From an uncultured Pseudoflavonifractor sp. (lineage in GTDB: Bacteria > Bacillota > Clostridia > Oscillospirales > Oscillospiraceae), in the NCBI GenBank assembly GCA_947577065.1, contig CANPTT010000001.1, positions 1 to 64,000 on the forward strand: DNA of 64,000 bases, in the 5' to 3' direction. This document shows, piece after piece, positions 26,821-35,415 of the stretch. Position numbers and translations under genes: made by a program. Numbering within the stretch: the first letter of the stretch is position 1; each line of letters opens with the position of its first letter. The notes under the pieces are model-generated. The model did not search any database. It had not been told where the DNA came from and saw only the letters and a program-made list of their open reading frames with translations.

Positions 26821-26842
26821 TTGTTTGGCAATTGCCAAACAA
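26821..26842 (+). repeat. Perfect 22-bp palindrome in the 5' leader of the flavin reductase
   Basis: The half-site is TTGTTTGGCAA, exactly mirrored. It begins about 10 bp after the -10 hexamer, so it lies at or just after the transcription start and may be a second operator or an RNA hairpin. It is not followed by a T-run, so it is not a terminator. Confidence 0.85.
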
Positions 26843-26867
26843 AAACAAGTGTAAGGAGAGAAAGCAT

Positions 26868-29108
26868 ATGAAAAAACGCATCACAGCCCTTGCGCTGGCC
26901 GCTGCCATGGTCATGGGCACGGTCGCTCTGGCGGCCGGGACGGAGAAGACCATCTCTGTCACGACCATGGACATGACCATCAACGGCCAGGCCGTCACCC
27001 CCACCAAGTCCAACGGCGAGGCCGCCGAGGTGTTCGCCTATGACGGCGCCACCTATGTCCCCCTGCGCTACCTCAGCGAGCTGCTGGGCATCCAGGTGGA
27101 GTGGGACAAGGATTCCCCCAACACCGCCAAGCTGGTCAACATGCCCATGAAGTATACCGGCACCTCGGTGGGCATGCAGGGCCCTGTCACCGTTGAGATG
27201 ACCGTTATGGATGGTAAGATCACCAACGTAGAGGTCACCCAGAGCAAGGAGACCGCCTACCTGGCCGATGTGGCTATGGAGCGGATCCCTGCCCAGATGG
27301 TGGAGCACCAGACCACCACCGTGGATACCGTCACCGGCGCCACCATGGCCTCCAACGCCATCATGCGGGCCGCCTCCGCAGCCGCCAAGGCCGCCGGCCT
27401 GGACGCCAACGAGCTGAAGGCCAACGCCTATCACGCTCAGCCCGGCGCGGCTGAGACCTGGAGCACCGACGTCCTGGTCATCGGCGGCGGCGGCGCGGGC
27501 CTTTCCGCCGCCATCTCTGCGGCCCAGAACGGCGCCAAGGTCACCCTGATCGAAAAGAGCTCCTTCCTGGGCGGCAATACCTTCATGGCCGGCGGCGCTT
27601 TCAATGCCGTGGACCCCGAGGCCCAGGCTACCCGGATCCTGAGCCAGTCCGAGAAGAACACTCTGGACAGCTATCTGAAGCTGACCAAGGAGGACAAGGA
27701 CCTCCACTTCGACCTGTTCCCCGAGTGGGCTCCCGTCCTGGAGCAGCTTCAGAAGGAGATCAAGGCTTTCTATGCCGCAAACCAGGGCAAGACTCCCGAG
27801 AAGGATATGCCCGGCTTTGACTCCATCTCCCTGCATATGTGGCACATCTACACCGGCGGCCTGCGCCAGATGGCCGACGGAAGCTGGACTGCCTCTAACA
27901 TCGCCCTGGCCCGCACCCTGGCCGAGGGAGCTTTGGACGCCTATGAGTGGACCGGCACCCTGGGTACGGTGAAGACCGCCTCCCGTGCCGGCGCCCCCCT
28001 GTCCACCGTGCTGGGCGCCATGTGGCAGCGCACCCACACCCACCCCACCAAGGAGACCCGTATTCTGGACCTGAAGAACGCCGCCGAGAAGGAGGGCGTG
28101 GTCATCTACACCGAGACCGCCGGTACCGAGCTCATCACCAAGGACGGCAAGGTGGTCGGCGCCAAGGCCCAGAAGGCTGACGGCACCCCCATCACCATCA
28201 ACACCGCCAAGGGCGTGGTCCTGGCCTGCGGCGGCTACTGCGCCAACCCCGCTATGGTCAAGGAGTACGATAAGTACTGGGGCGACAACCTCTCCGCCAC
28301 CACCCTCAGCACCAATGCCGGCACCAACACCGGCGACGGCATCAAGATGGCCATGGCCATCGGCGCCGACACCGTGGACCTGGGCGTGTCTCAGATGATG
28401 CCCTCCTCCTCCCCTCTGAAGGGCACCATGACCGACGGCATCTGGGCCGACGCCGCTGAGCAGCTGTGGATCGGCGCTGACGGCAAGCGGTTCGTGGATG
28501 AGTACGCCGAGCGCGACGTACTTGCCAAAGCCTCTATGGAGCAGCCCAACGGCATCTTCTACATCATCTACGCCGGCAGCGCCATGCGCGAAGGCAAGGA
28601 CAAGTGCCAGGGCACCAGCTACACTGCCGGCGGCATGGGCGGCACCGTCCAGGCTATGGTAGAGGGCGGTCACATCTGGTACGGCAAGGACCTGAAGGAG
28701 CTGGCCGAGGCCACCAAGACCCCCGCCGGCGGCGCCACCTCCTCCTTCACCGAGGAGCAGCTGCGCACCGTCATCGAGCAGTACAACAGCTATGTGGAGG
28801 CCCAGAACGATCCCGACTTCCACAAGGGCAACCTGAAGGGCTACATCGACCTGGAGTACATTGAGAGCCACGATGATGTGGGCATCTGCATCAGCCCCCG
28901 GAAAGCCTCCCTGCACCACACCATGGGCGGCGTGAAGATCAACACGGAGGCCGAGGTCATCAATACCGACGGCAAAACCATCCCCGGCCTGTGGGCCGCG
29001 GGCGAGGTGACCGGCGGCGTCCACGCGGGCAACCGTCTGGGCGGTAACGCCATTGCCGATATCTTTACCTTCGGCCAGATCGCCGGCAAGAGCGCTGCCG
29101 GCAAATAA
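26868..29108 (+). CDS. Secreted flavin reductase: stalk, FMN-binding and FAD-dependent fumarate reductase-like domains
   Basis: 746 aa. Sec signal peptide 1-23. Residues 24-92 resemble a copper-amine-oxidase-N-like stalk (YVPLRYLSELLGI). FMN-binding domain about 103-170 with the ApbE flavinylation motif DTVTGAT (Thr159). FAD_binding_2/flavocytochrome c domain from about 200: VLVIGGGGAGLSAA, with fumarate-reductase-family active-site elements ERDVLAK, HHTMGGV and GNRLGGNA. It lacks haem sites, so electrons likely reach it through FMN from membrane flavoproteins. The natural acceptor could be fumarate, urocanate, an acrylate or another unsaturated compound. Probably controlled by the adjacent MerR protein. 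Confidence 0.9.
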   Translation: MKKRITALALAAAMVMGTVALAAGTEKTISVTTMDMTINGQAVTPTKSNGEAAEVFAYDGATYVPLRYLSELLGIQVEWDKDSPNTAKLVNMPMKYTGTSVGMQGPVTVEMTVMDGKITNVEVTQSKETAYLADVAMERIPAQMVEHQTTTVDTVTGATMASNAIMRAASAAAKAAGLDANELKANAYHAQPGAAETWSTDVLVIGGGGAGLSAAISAAQNGAKVTLIEKSSFLGGNTFMAGGAFNAVDPEAQATRILSQSEKNTLDSYLKLTKEDKDLHFDLFPEWAPVLEQLQKEIKAFYAANQGKTPEKDMPGFDSISLHMWHIYTGGLRQMADGSWTASNIALARTLAEGALDAYEWTGTLGTVKTASRAGAPLSTVLGAMWQRTHTHPTKETRILDLKNAAEKEGVVIYTETAGTELITKDGKVVGAKAQKADGTPITINTAKGVVLACGGYCANPAMVKEYDKYWGDNLSATTLSTNAGTNTGDGIKMAMAIGADTVDLGVSQMMPSSSPLKGTMTDGIWADAAEQLWIGADGKRFVDEYAERDVLAKASMEQPNGIFYIIYAGSAMREGKDKCQGTSYTAGGMGGTVQAMVEGGHIWYGKDLKELAEATKTPAGGATSSFTEEQLRTVIEQYNSYVEAQNDPDFHKGNLKGYIDLEYIESHDDVGICISPRKASLHHTMGGVKINTEAEVINTDGKTIPGLWAAGEVTGGVHAGNRLGGNAIADIFTFGQIAGKSAAGK

Positions 29109-29130
29109 ACACCACCCTGCTGTGTAACAA

Positions 29131-29167
29131 AAAAGGCCCGGCGGAAATCTTTCCGCCGGGCCTTTTC
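29131..29167. terminator. Bidirectional terminator after the flavin reductase
   Basis: A 17-bp near-perfect stem (core GGCCCGGCGGAAA) with flanking A and T runs lies between convergent genes. Confidence 0.93.
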
Positions 29168-29172
29168 TTACT

Positions 29173-30378
29173 CTATGATCCTTTTTCTTCCCTGTGTACG
29201 CTCCAAACACTGAAGAGGATACACGCCAGCAGCAGTCCCGTATAGACCGCCACCACCGCCATGCCGGACTGGATATCCCCCGTCCTCTCCGCCGCAAAGC
29301 CCACCAGAGACGGAGTCAGGATCCCTCCCGCGCTCCCGGTGAGGATCATGACGCTGTTGCCCAGGTCGTTGCCCTTGATGTACTCGCTGCCGAAGGCGAA
29401 GGCGGTGGGGTAGATGGTCGCCATAAAAAGTCCTGCACCTGTCAGCCCCAAAATGACAGCACCCGGCGCGCGGCTGAAAAACATAAAGAGAAAGAAGGAG
29501 AAAAAACCGATCCCGTCCAGCACCAGCAGCTTGTTCCGGGAGACCTTCCCCGTGACGGCGGCTCCGACCATGCGCCCCAGAAAGATGACCAGCCACAGAA
29601 GACTGTTCATCATCTGCGCATGGTCGGCGTCCAAAATGCCCACATCCTGAAAATAGGTGACCAGCCAGCCGGTGATGGCATACTCGGTGGACATGTAAAA
29701 GAAGAGGATCATCGTCCCCAGCCAGAAACGTTTCACCTTTAAAAAGCTCAGATCCAGTCCCTTCTTCTCCGTTTGCCCTCCGCACTCCTCGGGCAGGGAC
29801 ATCTTAGCGTAGACCAAGGTCTGACACAGGCACAGGAGAAACAGCAACCCCGTCATGACCCGCCAGCCACTCTCCCCTCTCCACGCGGAACAGAGCACCA
29901 ACAGCAGCGGAGACAGCAGCGCCCCCACCGCAAAGGCTCCGTGGAGCAGGTTAAAACCCCGGGTCGCCTTTTCCCCCGGCAGGGTAGACACCATGGTATT
30001 GGAAAAATTGGCGTTGCTCCCCCGGGCGACCCCCAGCATAAGACAGGCCGCCAGCAAAACTCCGGGAGAGCCCAGGCCGCTGGTAAAGATCAGATAGCCC
30101 ACCGCCATCCACACCGCCGTAGTGAGAATGGTCCTTCTCCTGCCCAAATATGCCGGTAAAAACCCGGTGAGCAGCACGGCCGCCAAATTTCCCACCGACT
30201 GACAGGAGAGCAGGAGTCCCTGAAAATCGTAGCTGAAGCCATGGGCCTGCCGCAAAAGGGGCAGCAGAGAGCCCAAAGACTGGCTGGCCGCGCCGCTGAC
30301 AAAAAAGGTGAACAAGACATTCCGCAGCAGACGATCCTGACGCCGCTGCTCGGTTTCTTCTATCCTCATACTCCTCAC
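29173..30378 (-). CDS. MFS transporter (second of a tandem pair)
   Basis: 401 aa with about 12 membrane segments in two halves. Conserved family-like segments: SQSLGSLLPLLRQ, RGFNLLHGAFAVGAL and YPTAFAFGSEYIKGNDLGNSVM. It is homologous throughout to the neighbouring MFS gene, so the two arose by tandem duplication. The FucP/sugar-type MFS branch is possible; the substrate is not readable. The start is GTG at 30378 or ATG at 30369; neither has an ideal site. It lies 9 bp behind the upstream paralogue on the same strand. Confidence 0.85.
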   Translation of the reverse strand: MRSMRIEETEQRRQDRLLRNVLFTFFVSGAASQSLGSLLPLLRQAHGFSYDFQGLLLSCQSVGNLAAVLLTGFLPAYLGRRRTILTTAVWMAVGYLIFTSGLGSPGVLLAACLMLGVARGSNANFSNTMVSTLPGEKATRGFNLLHGAFAVGALLSPLLLVLCSAWRGESGWRVMTGLLFLLCLCQTLVYAKMSLPEECGGQTEKKGLDLSFLKVKRFWLGTMILFFYMSTEYAITGWLVTYFQDVGILDADHAQMMNSLLWLVIFLGRMVGAAVTGKVSRNKLLVLDGIGFFSFFLFMFFSRAPGAVILGLTGAGLFMATIYPTAFAFGSEYIKGNDLGNSVMILTGSAGGILTPSLVGFAAERTGDIQSGMAVVAVYTGLLLACILFSVWSVHREEKGS

Positions 30379-30387
30379 AGCCCCCCC

Positions 30388-31590
30388 TCAGAGCCCGCTT
30401 TCCTCCTCCATCTCTTCTTTTCCCATACCGAACACACTGACCAGGATGGCCCCCAGCAGCAGAACGATCCCCCCCGCCACCAGAAGCATTCCGGAACGGA
30501 TCTCTCCCGTCCTCTCGGCCACAAAGCCCACCAGGGCGGGGGTAACGGTACCCCCCACCGCCCCGATAAAGTTCATGGCCCCACACCCCAGGTCGCTCCC
30601 CTTGATGCAGTCGCTTCCAAAAGCGAACGCGGTGGGGTACAGGGTCGCCATAAAGGCGCCCACCCCCATCAGTCCTGTCACCACCGCCCAGGGAGCCGTG
30701 GCCGAGATCATCCACAGATAACAGACCAGCAGGCCCAGCACATCCACCAGCAGAATGGTGTTTCGGGACACCCTGCCCGTCAGCAGAGCCCCCAGGATAC
30801 GCCCGGCAAACATAAGCAGCCACAACAGGCTGCTCATCAGCTGAGCAAGCTGCTGGTTCAGCACTCCCGCATCCTGAAAGTAAGTGACCAGCCAGCCCAT
30901 AATGGTGTACTCCACCGACAGGTAGAAAAAGATCATCAGGGTCCCCAGCCAAAACCGGCGGCTGCGCAGAAAGCTCCAATCCGCCCCTCTCACGCCACCC
31001 TCGTCCGGCTCCGGCGGTAGTGGCATCCGGGCATATATGGCCATCTGTCCCAGGCACAGAACACACAGAAACCCCGTCATGACCCGCCAGCCCTCTGCCG
31101 GCCACAGGCCGGTGCACAGCGTCAGGGCCAGCGGCGTCAAAAAAGCTCCGACGGCATAGCTGCCGTGGAGCAGATTGAAGCCTCGGGTAGCCCTCTCCCC
31201 AGGGAGAGTGGAGATCACCGTATTGGCAAAATTGGCGATCCCGCCCCCGGACGCTCCCTCCAAAAGGCAGACCACCGCCAGTAGGCCCACTCCCCCCAGG
31301 CCGCTGGACAGAACCAGATAGCTCGCCACCGCCCAGGAGGTCATAAGCAGGATCCCCCGCCGCCGCCCCAGATACAACACCAGAAGCCCCGAGCCAAGCA
31401 TAGCGGCCAGATTGCCCACTGAGCGGCTTGACAGAAGCATCCCCGCCGCCTCGTAGCTCAGGCCATAGACCTGCCGCAGGTGGGGAAGCAGCGCCCCAAA
31501 CAGAGAGGTCCACCCACTGAGAAAATAGGCCAGAAGCATGCTGCGCAGAAGCCGGTCTTCCCGATCAAAGCCTTGTCTTTTTGATTCCAT
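30388..31590 (-). CDS. MFS transporter (first of a tandem pair)
   Basis: 400 aa with 12 predicted membrane segments. It shares with its neighbour the segments RGFNLLHGSYAVGAFL, EYTIMGWLVTYFQDAGVL and YPTAFAFGSDCIKGSDLG. The start is ATG at 31590, chosen for AGAGGAT 7 nt upstream; a TTG at 31611 is in frame. The pair sits between a secreted flavin reductase and a hexuronate cluster. They may import a substrate for either, but no direct evidence links them. Confidence 0.87.
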   Translation of the reverse strand: MESKRQGFDREDRLLRSMLLAYFLSGWTSLFGALLPHLRQVYGLSYEAAGMLLSSRSVGNLAAMLGSGLLVLYLGRRRGILLMTSWAVASYLVLSSGLGGVGLLAVVCLLEGASGGGIANFANTVISTLPGERATRGFNLLHGSYAVGAFLTPLALTLCTGLWPAEGWRVMTGFLCVLCLGQMAIYARMPLPPEPDEGGVRGADWSFLRSRRFWLGTLMIFFYLSVEYTIMGWLVTYFQDAGVLNQQLAQLMSSLLWLLMFAGRILGALLTGRVSRNTILLVDVLGLLVCYLWMISATAPWAVVTGLMGVGAFMATLYPTAFAFGSDCIKGSDLGCGAMNFIGAVGGTVTPALVGFVAERTGEIRSGMLLVAGGIVLLLGAILVSVFGMGKEEMEEESGL

Positions 31591-31623
31591 CTCATATCCT
31601 CTTTTATCCAAAATAACGGTCCG

Positions 31624-32160
31624 TCATTTGACCCGGTCGGTCTGTTTCTCCTTGGGCATATGATCCCGGATCCAATCCCAGACCTCCTCCCCTTCCTTCT
31701 CTCCCGCCTCGCCGGGCAGCAAATATGCCTGCCGGGGGCTGACATACAGGCACAGCGAATGGGAAAGCCGCACCGCGGCATACATCTGCTGCCAGCTGAG
31801 CGTCATCCTCTCCTTGCCCTGCTCGGCCATCACGCCCTCCTCCCGGAGGCGGACCGTATAGGCGATGGGAGCGTTCGCATCTCCCAGTCCCTTCCCCCAG
31901 ACCTTTACCGAGAGAAAAAAGTTGGTAAAATAGGCCATCGGAAGTCCCAGCCCGATCGCCAGCAGCACCGTCCCCAGCAGCCACGCTCCCTGGATCTTGT
32001 GGGCCTGGGTGTAGCACAGGGCAGAAAATCCCCCAAAGGCCAGTGCAAAGGCCAGAGGTCCCCGCCACCGCTTCTGGCGGCACATGGCGTCATAAAACGC
32101 GAACTCCCGAAATACGGTTGGAGTGATCCGGACGGGGATCAGCAGTTCCTTTTTTGGCAT
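31624..32160 (-). CDS. YcxB-like membrane protein, unknown function
   Basis: 178 aa. Two membrane segments lie near the middle (about 33-50, GPLAFALAFGGFSALCY, and 60-82, LLGTVLLAIGLGLPMAYF), followed by a C-terminal soluble domain (YTVRLREEGVMAEQGKERMTLSWQQM, read in part) of the kind found in YcxB family proteins. ATG at 32160 is used because AAGGAGG lies 8 nt upstream; the frame opens 20 codons earlier. It precedes the MFS pair by 33 bp on the same strand and may be co-transcribed. Confidence 0.75.
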   Translation of the reverse strand: MPKKELLIPVRITPTVFREFAFYDAMCRQKRWRGPLAFALAFGGFSALCYTQAHKIQGAWLLGTVLLAIGLGLPMAYFTNFFLSVKVWGKGLGDANAPIAYTVRLREEGVMAEQGKERMTLSWQQMYAAVRLSHSLCLYVSPRQAYLLPGEAGEKEGEEVWDWIRDHMPKEKQTDRVK

Positions 32161-32268
32161 CGGCAGGGCCTCCTTCTTTGGCATCTTAATAGATGTACCA
32201 TTTTGTTGGGATTTTTTCAAGACCTCCTCCCTCTTTTTGCTGATTTGTACAAAAACAAACGCTAATTT

Positions 32269-32313
32269 TCTACTAGTATACTAGTAGACGTTTTGGAGGG
32301 GGTATGGTATGAT
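32269..32313 (+). promoter_or_regulatory. Promoter with perfect 20-bp palindromic operator (probable GntR/FadR-type site)
   Basis: The palindrome at 32269-32288 has half-site TCTACTAGTA and a GTATAC centre, which fits the general GntR-family pattern (T-N-GT-N2-AC-N-A). Its right end overlaps a -35-like TAGACG (32285-32290), followed after 17 bp by TATGAT (32308-32313). A bound protein would block the polymerase. The GntR gene of the same cluster is the natural candidate. Confidence 0.7.
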
Positions 32314-32358
32314 AGGTACATCAGCAAAACCCCGTACATAGGCTCTATCCATCACTAA

Positions 32359-32622
32359 GAGACTAACCAGTATGGCATTATGCTGGTGCTCAACTGCGGC
32401 ATTGGTCTGTTGACTCCCCCTGTGGGCTCGGTCCTCTTCATCGGCTCAGCTGTGGCTAAGAGGCCCATGGAAAAGGTGGTCAAGGCCACGCTGCCATTCT
32501 ACCTCTGTATGATCGTAGCGCTGTTGCTGGTAAGCTTCGTGCCCAAAATCAGCCTGTTTATTCCTGAGCTACTGGGCGGCTATACCTCCACGGCAATTCC
32601 TGTCTGGGCGCCCCTGCCCTGA
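32359..32622 (+). pseudogene. Remnant of TRAP transporter large permease (DctM), C-terminal end only
   Basis: The open frame carries about 87 codons with the family's characteristic QYGIMLVLNCGIGLLTPPVG (shortened DctM motif GLLTPPVG), a further membrane segment and a normal C-terminal end. Intact DctM is about 425 aa. An in-frame TAA lies immediately upstream at 32356, and no DctP or DctQ gene is present. The coding end is 19 bp before uxuA. It looks like a deletion that removed most of a dctPQM transporter and joined its promoter region to uxuA. Confidence 0.85.
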
Positions 32623-32641
32623 CGGAAAGGAGAGATTTTCA

Positions 32642-33721
32642 ATGAAAATGACCTGGCGCTGGTACGGCGAGGGCAATGACCAGATCAAGCTCAGCGACGT
32701 CAAGCAGATCCCCGGTGTGGAGGGCATCGTCTGGGCCCTACACGACAAGCTGCCCGGTGAGGTCTGGCAGCCTGACGAGATCGCCGCCGTAAAAAAGCAA
32801 CTGGACCAATATGGCTTCAATATGGACGTGGTGGAGAGTGTCAATGTCCACGACGACATTAAGATCGGCCTCCCCTCCCGGGATGGGTATATCGAAGCCT
32901 ATAAGCAGACCCTCCGCAACCTGGCCCCCTTCGGGGTAAAGGTAGTCACCTACAATTTTATGCCCATCTTCGACTGGACCCGCACAGATCTCTTCCACCC
33001 CGTGGGAGACGGCTCCACCGCCCTCTATTATGAGAAGGAAAAGATCCAGCAGGACTATAAAGAGATGGCAAACTATATCCTGGAAAACCTCCACGGCCTC
33101 ACCTTCCCCGGCTGGGAGCCGGAGCGGATGGCTAAGCTGGATGAGCTGTTTGAAAAATATAGGCCGGTGACCAAGGAGAAGCTGTGGGAAAACCTGAAGT
33201 ACTTCCTGGACGCCCTGATGCCCACCTGCCACGAAACGGGGATCAAGATGGCCATTCACATGGACGATCCCCCCTGGGATATCTTCGGCATTCCTCGGCT
33301 GTTGGTGGACAAGGACTCCATCCACCACTTCCTGAAGATGGTAGACGACCCCTACAACTGCCTGTGTCTCTGCTCCGGTTCTTTGGGGGCCAACCCCAAA
33401 AACGATGTCCCCGACATTATCCGCTCCTGCTGCGACCGCATCGCCTTTGCCCACATCCGCAATGTCAAGCACTTCCCCAACGGCGACTTCTCCGAGGCCA
33501 GCCACCGGGACTGTGACGGCGACACCGGGATCCTGGAGATCATGCGGGCCTATCATGACTGCGGCTTCGACGGCTACATTCGCCCCGACCACGGCCGTCA
33601 TCTGTGGGGCGAGGGCCCCGGCACAGTGCGCCCCGGCTACGGTCTCTATGACCGGGCCCTGGGCATCATGTATATGTGGGGCTGTTGGGATATGCTGGAG
33701 CGGGAAGCGGAAAAGCGCTGA
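32642..33721 (+). CDS. uxuA: Mannonate dehydratase
   Basis: 359 aa, the family's normal size. It dehydrates D-mannonate to 2-keto-3-deoxygluconate. Recognisable segments: MTWRWYGEGND at the start, GVEGIVWALHDKLPGEVW, VTYNFMPIFDWTRTDL, HMDDPPWDIFG (metal and substrate site) and RPDHGRHLWGE at the C-terminus. The start ATG at 32642 follows AAAGGAGAG. It is the first intact gene of the hexuronate cluster; the oxidoreductase follows after 11 bp. Confidence 0.96.
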   Translation: MKMTWRWYGEGNDQIKLSDVKQIPGVEGIVWALHDKLPGEVWQPDEIAAVKKQLDQYGFNMDVVESVNVHDDIKIGLPSRDGYIEAYKQTLRNLAPFGVKVVTYNFMPIFDWTRTDLFHPVGDGSTALYYEKEKIQQDYKEMANYILENLHGLTFPGWEPERMAKLDELFEKYRPVTKEKLWENLKYFLDALMPTCHETGIKMAIHMDDPPWDIFGIPRLLVDKDSIHHFLKMVDDPYNCLCLCSGSLGANPKNDVPDIIRSCCDRIAFAHIRNVKHFPNGDFSEASHRDCDGDTGILEIMRAYHDCGFDGYIRPDHGRHLWGEGPGTVRPGYGLYDRALGIMYMWGCWDMLEREAEKR

Positions 33722-33732
33722 GGAGGAACATT

Positions 33733-35346
33733 ATGAAACTGAATTACGCTGGCATTCAGAACAGGACCGCCTGGGAACAGGCGGAGGTGAAGCTTCCCTC
33801 CTTTGACTGGAAGGAAATGGCCGCCGAGACAGAAAAGGCCCCCACCTGGGTCCACTTTGGCGCAGGCAACATTTTTCGGGGGTTTATTGCCGTTCTCCAG
33901 CAGCGGCTCTTAGAGCAGGGTCTGACGAAGGGCGGTATTGTGGCCGCCGACACTTTTGACTACGGCATCATTGACCGCATCTATGCCCCCTTTGATTCCA
34001 TGACCCTTATGGTGAGCCTGCTCCCCGACGGGTCCATGCGCAAGGAGGTGGTTGCCTCCATCGCCAAGGGGCTTCGGGCTGGCGCCGCCTATCCCCAGGA
34101 TATGGAGCAGCTCAAGGCCATCTTCCGCAGTCCCTCCCTTCAGATGGCGAGCTTTACCATCACGGAGAAGGGCTATGCGCTGAAGAACATCCAGGGGGAG
34201 TTCTTCCCCTTTGTCCAGGCCGACTTTGAGGGCGGTCCCTCCCAATGCTCTCACGCCATGAGCATGGTGACCTCCCTTCTTCTGGAGCGGTATAACGCCG
34301 CAGGCACTCCCATCGCCGTGGTCAGCATGGACAACTGCTCCCACAACGGAGAAAAGCTGAGGTCCAGCATCCTCACCGTGGCCGAGAAATGGCTGGAAAA
34401 GGGCTTTGTAGATGCCGACTTTGTCCAATGGGTACAGGATGAGACCAAGGTCTCCTTCCCCTGGTCCATGATCGACAAGATCACCCCCCGGCCCGCCAAG
34501 GTAGTGGAAGAGGCTCTGGCTGCCGCCGGCATTGAGGACATGACCCCCATCATTACGGAAAAAAACACCTTTATCGCCCCCTTTGTCAACGCTGAGGCTC
34601 CCCAGTACCTTGTCATAGAGGACCGTTTTCCCAACGGACGCCCCCCGCTGGAACGGGCGGGAGTCTACATGACCGACCGGGATACCGTCAATAATACGGA
34701 AAAGATGAAGGTCACCACCTGTCTCAATCCCCTCCACACAGCCCTGGCGGTATATGGGTGTTTGCTGGGCTATGACTCCATCGCCGCCGAGATGAAGGAT
34801 CCGGAGCTTGTCGCCCTTATCGAAAGGATCGGCTACCTTGAGGGCATCCCCGTAGTGGTAGACCCCAAGATCCTCTCCCCCATGGACTTTATCCATGAGG
34901 TCATTGATCAGAGGCTGCCCAATCCCTTTATCCCAGACGCGCCCCAACGCATCGCCACCGACACCAGCCAAAAGGTGGCCATCCGCTATGGAGAGACCAT
35001 CAAGAGCTATCTCTCCCGCCCCGACCTGGACCCCGCCCAGCTCACCTACATCCCCCTGGCAATTGCCGGGTGGCTGCGGTATCTGCTGGCGGTGGACGAT
35101 GAGGGCAGGAGCATGGAGTGCAGCTCCGATCCCATGCTGGATACCCTCCAGGCCCAGCTTAGCGGAGTAAGACTGGGCGAGCCGGACAGCACGGCGGGCA
35201 AGCTTGCCCCCATTCTCTCCAACCCGGCTATTTTCGGAGTAGACTTGACAGCAGCGGGCCTAGGTGGCAAAATAGAGGCGTTCCTGAAGGAGATGCTTAC
35301 CGGCCCCGGCGCGGTCCGCTCTACCCTCAAGAAACACCTTGCCTGA
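33733..35346 (+). CDS. uxuB: Fructuronate reductase / mannitol dehydrogenase family oxidoreductase
   Basis: 537 aa. A long-chain polyol dehydrogenase: N-terminal Rossmann-like region with WVHFGAGNIFRGFIA, then VVSMDNCSHNGEKL, and the active-site segment KVTTCLNPLHTALAVYG with catalytic Lys and Asn/His. Beside uxuA it most likely reduces fructuronate to mannonate with NADH. The start ATG at 33733 has AGGAGGAAC upstream. It precedes a GntR regulator by about 70 bp. Confidence 0.9.
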   Translation: MKLNYAGIQNRTAWEQAEVKLPSFDWKEMAAETEKAPTWVHFGAGNIFRGFIAVLQQRLLEQGLTKGGIVAADTFDYGIIDRIYAPFDSMTLMVSLLPDGSMRKEVVASIAKGLRAGAAYPQDMEQLKAIFRSPSLQMASFTITEKGYALKNIQGEFFPFVQADFEGGPSQCSHAMSMVTSLLLERYNAAGTPIAVVSMDNCSHNGEKLRSSILTVAEKWLEKGFVDADFVQWVQDETKVSFPWSMIDKITPRPAKVVEEALAAAGIEDMTPIITEKNTFIAPFVNAEAPQYLVIEDRFPNGRPPLERAGVYMTDRDTVNNTEKMKVTTCLNPLHTALAVYGCLLGYDSIAAEMKDPELVALIERIGYLEGIPVVVDPKILSPMDFIHEVIDQRLPNPFIPDAPQRIATDTSQKVAIRYGETIKSYLSRPDLDPAQLTYIPLAIAGWLRYLLAVDDEGRSMECSSDPMLDTLQAQLSGVRLGEPDSTAGKLAPILSNPAIFGVDLTAAGLGGKIEAFLKEMLTGPGAVRSTLKKHLA

Positions 35347-35415
35347 GCCTCTCAGCGCCCCACGCTGACACGCTCTGTACACGGAAGATGGAACACATCC
35401 AGGAGGCAGTAACCT

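Noticed and set aside
26805..29297. An 830-codon open frame on the minus strand
   Set aside because: Antisense to the secreted flavin reductase; Gly/His/Val-rich artefact of GC-rich codon bias with no start site context.
29951..31513. A 520-codon minus-strand frame across both MFS genes
   Set aside because: It is an alternative frame over two MFS genes with intact membrane topology; its product is a Gly/Arg-rich artefact with no hydrophobic segments.
32838..33601. Long minus-strand frame opposite uxuA
   Set aside because: Shadow of uxuA; no start context and no family resemblance.
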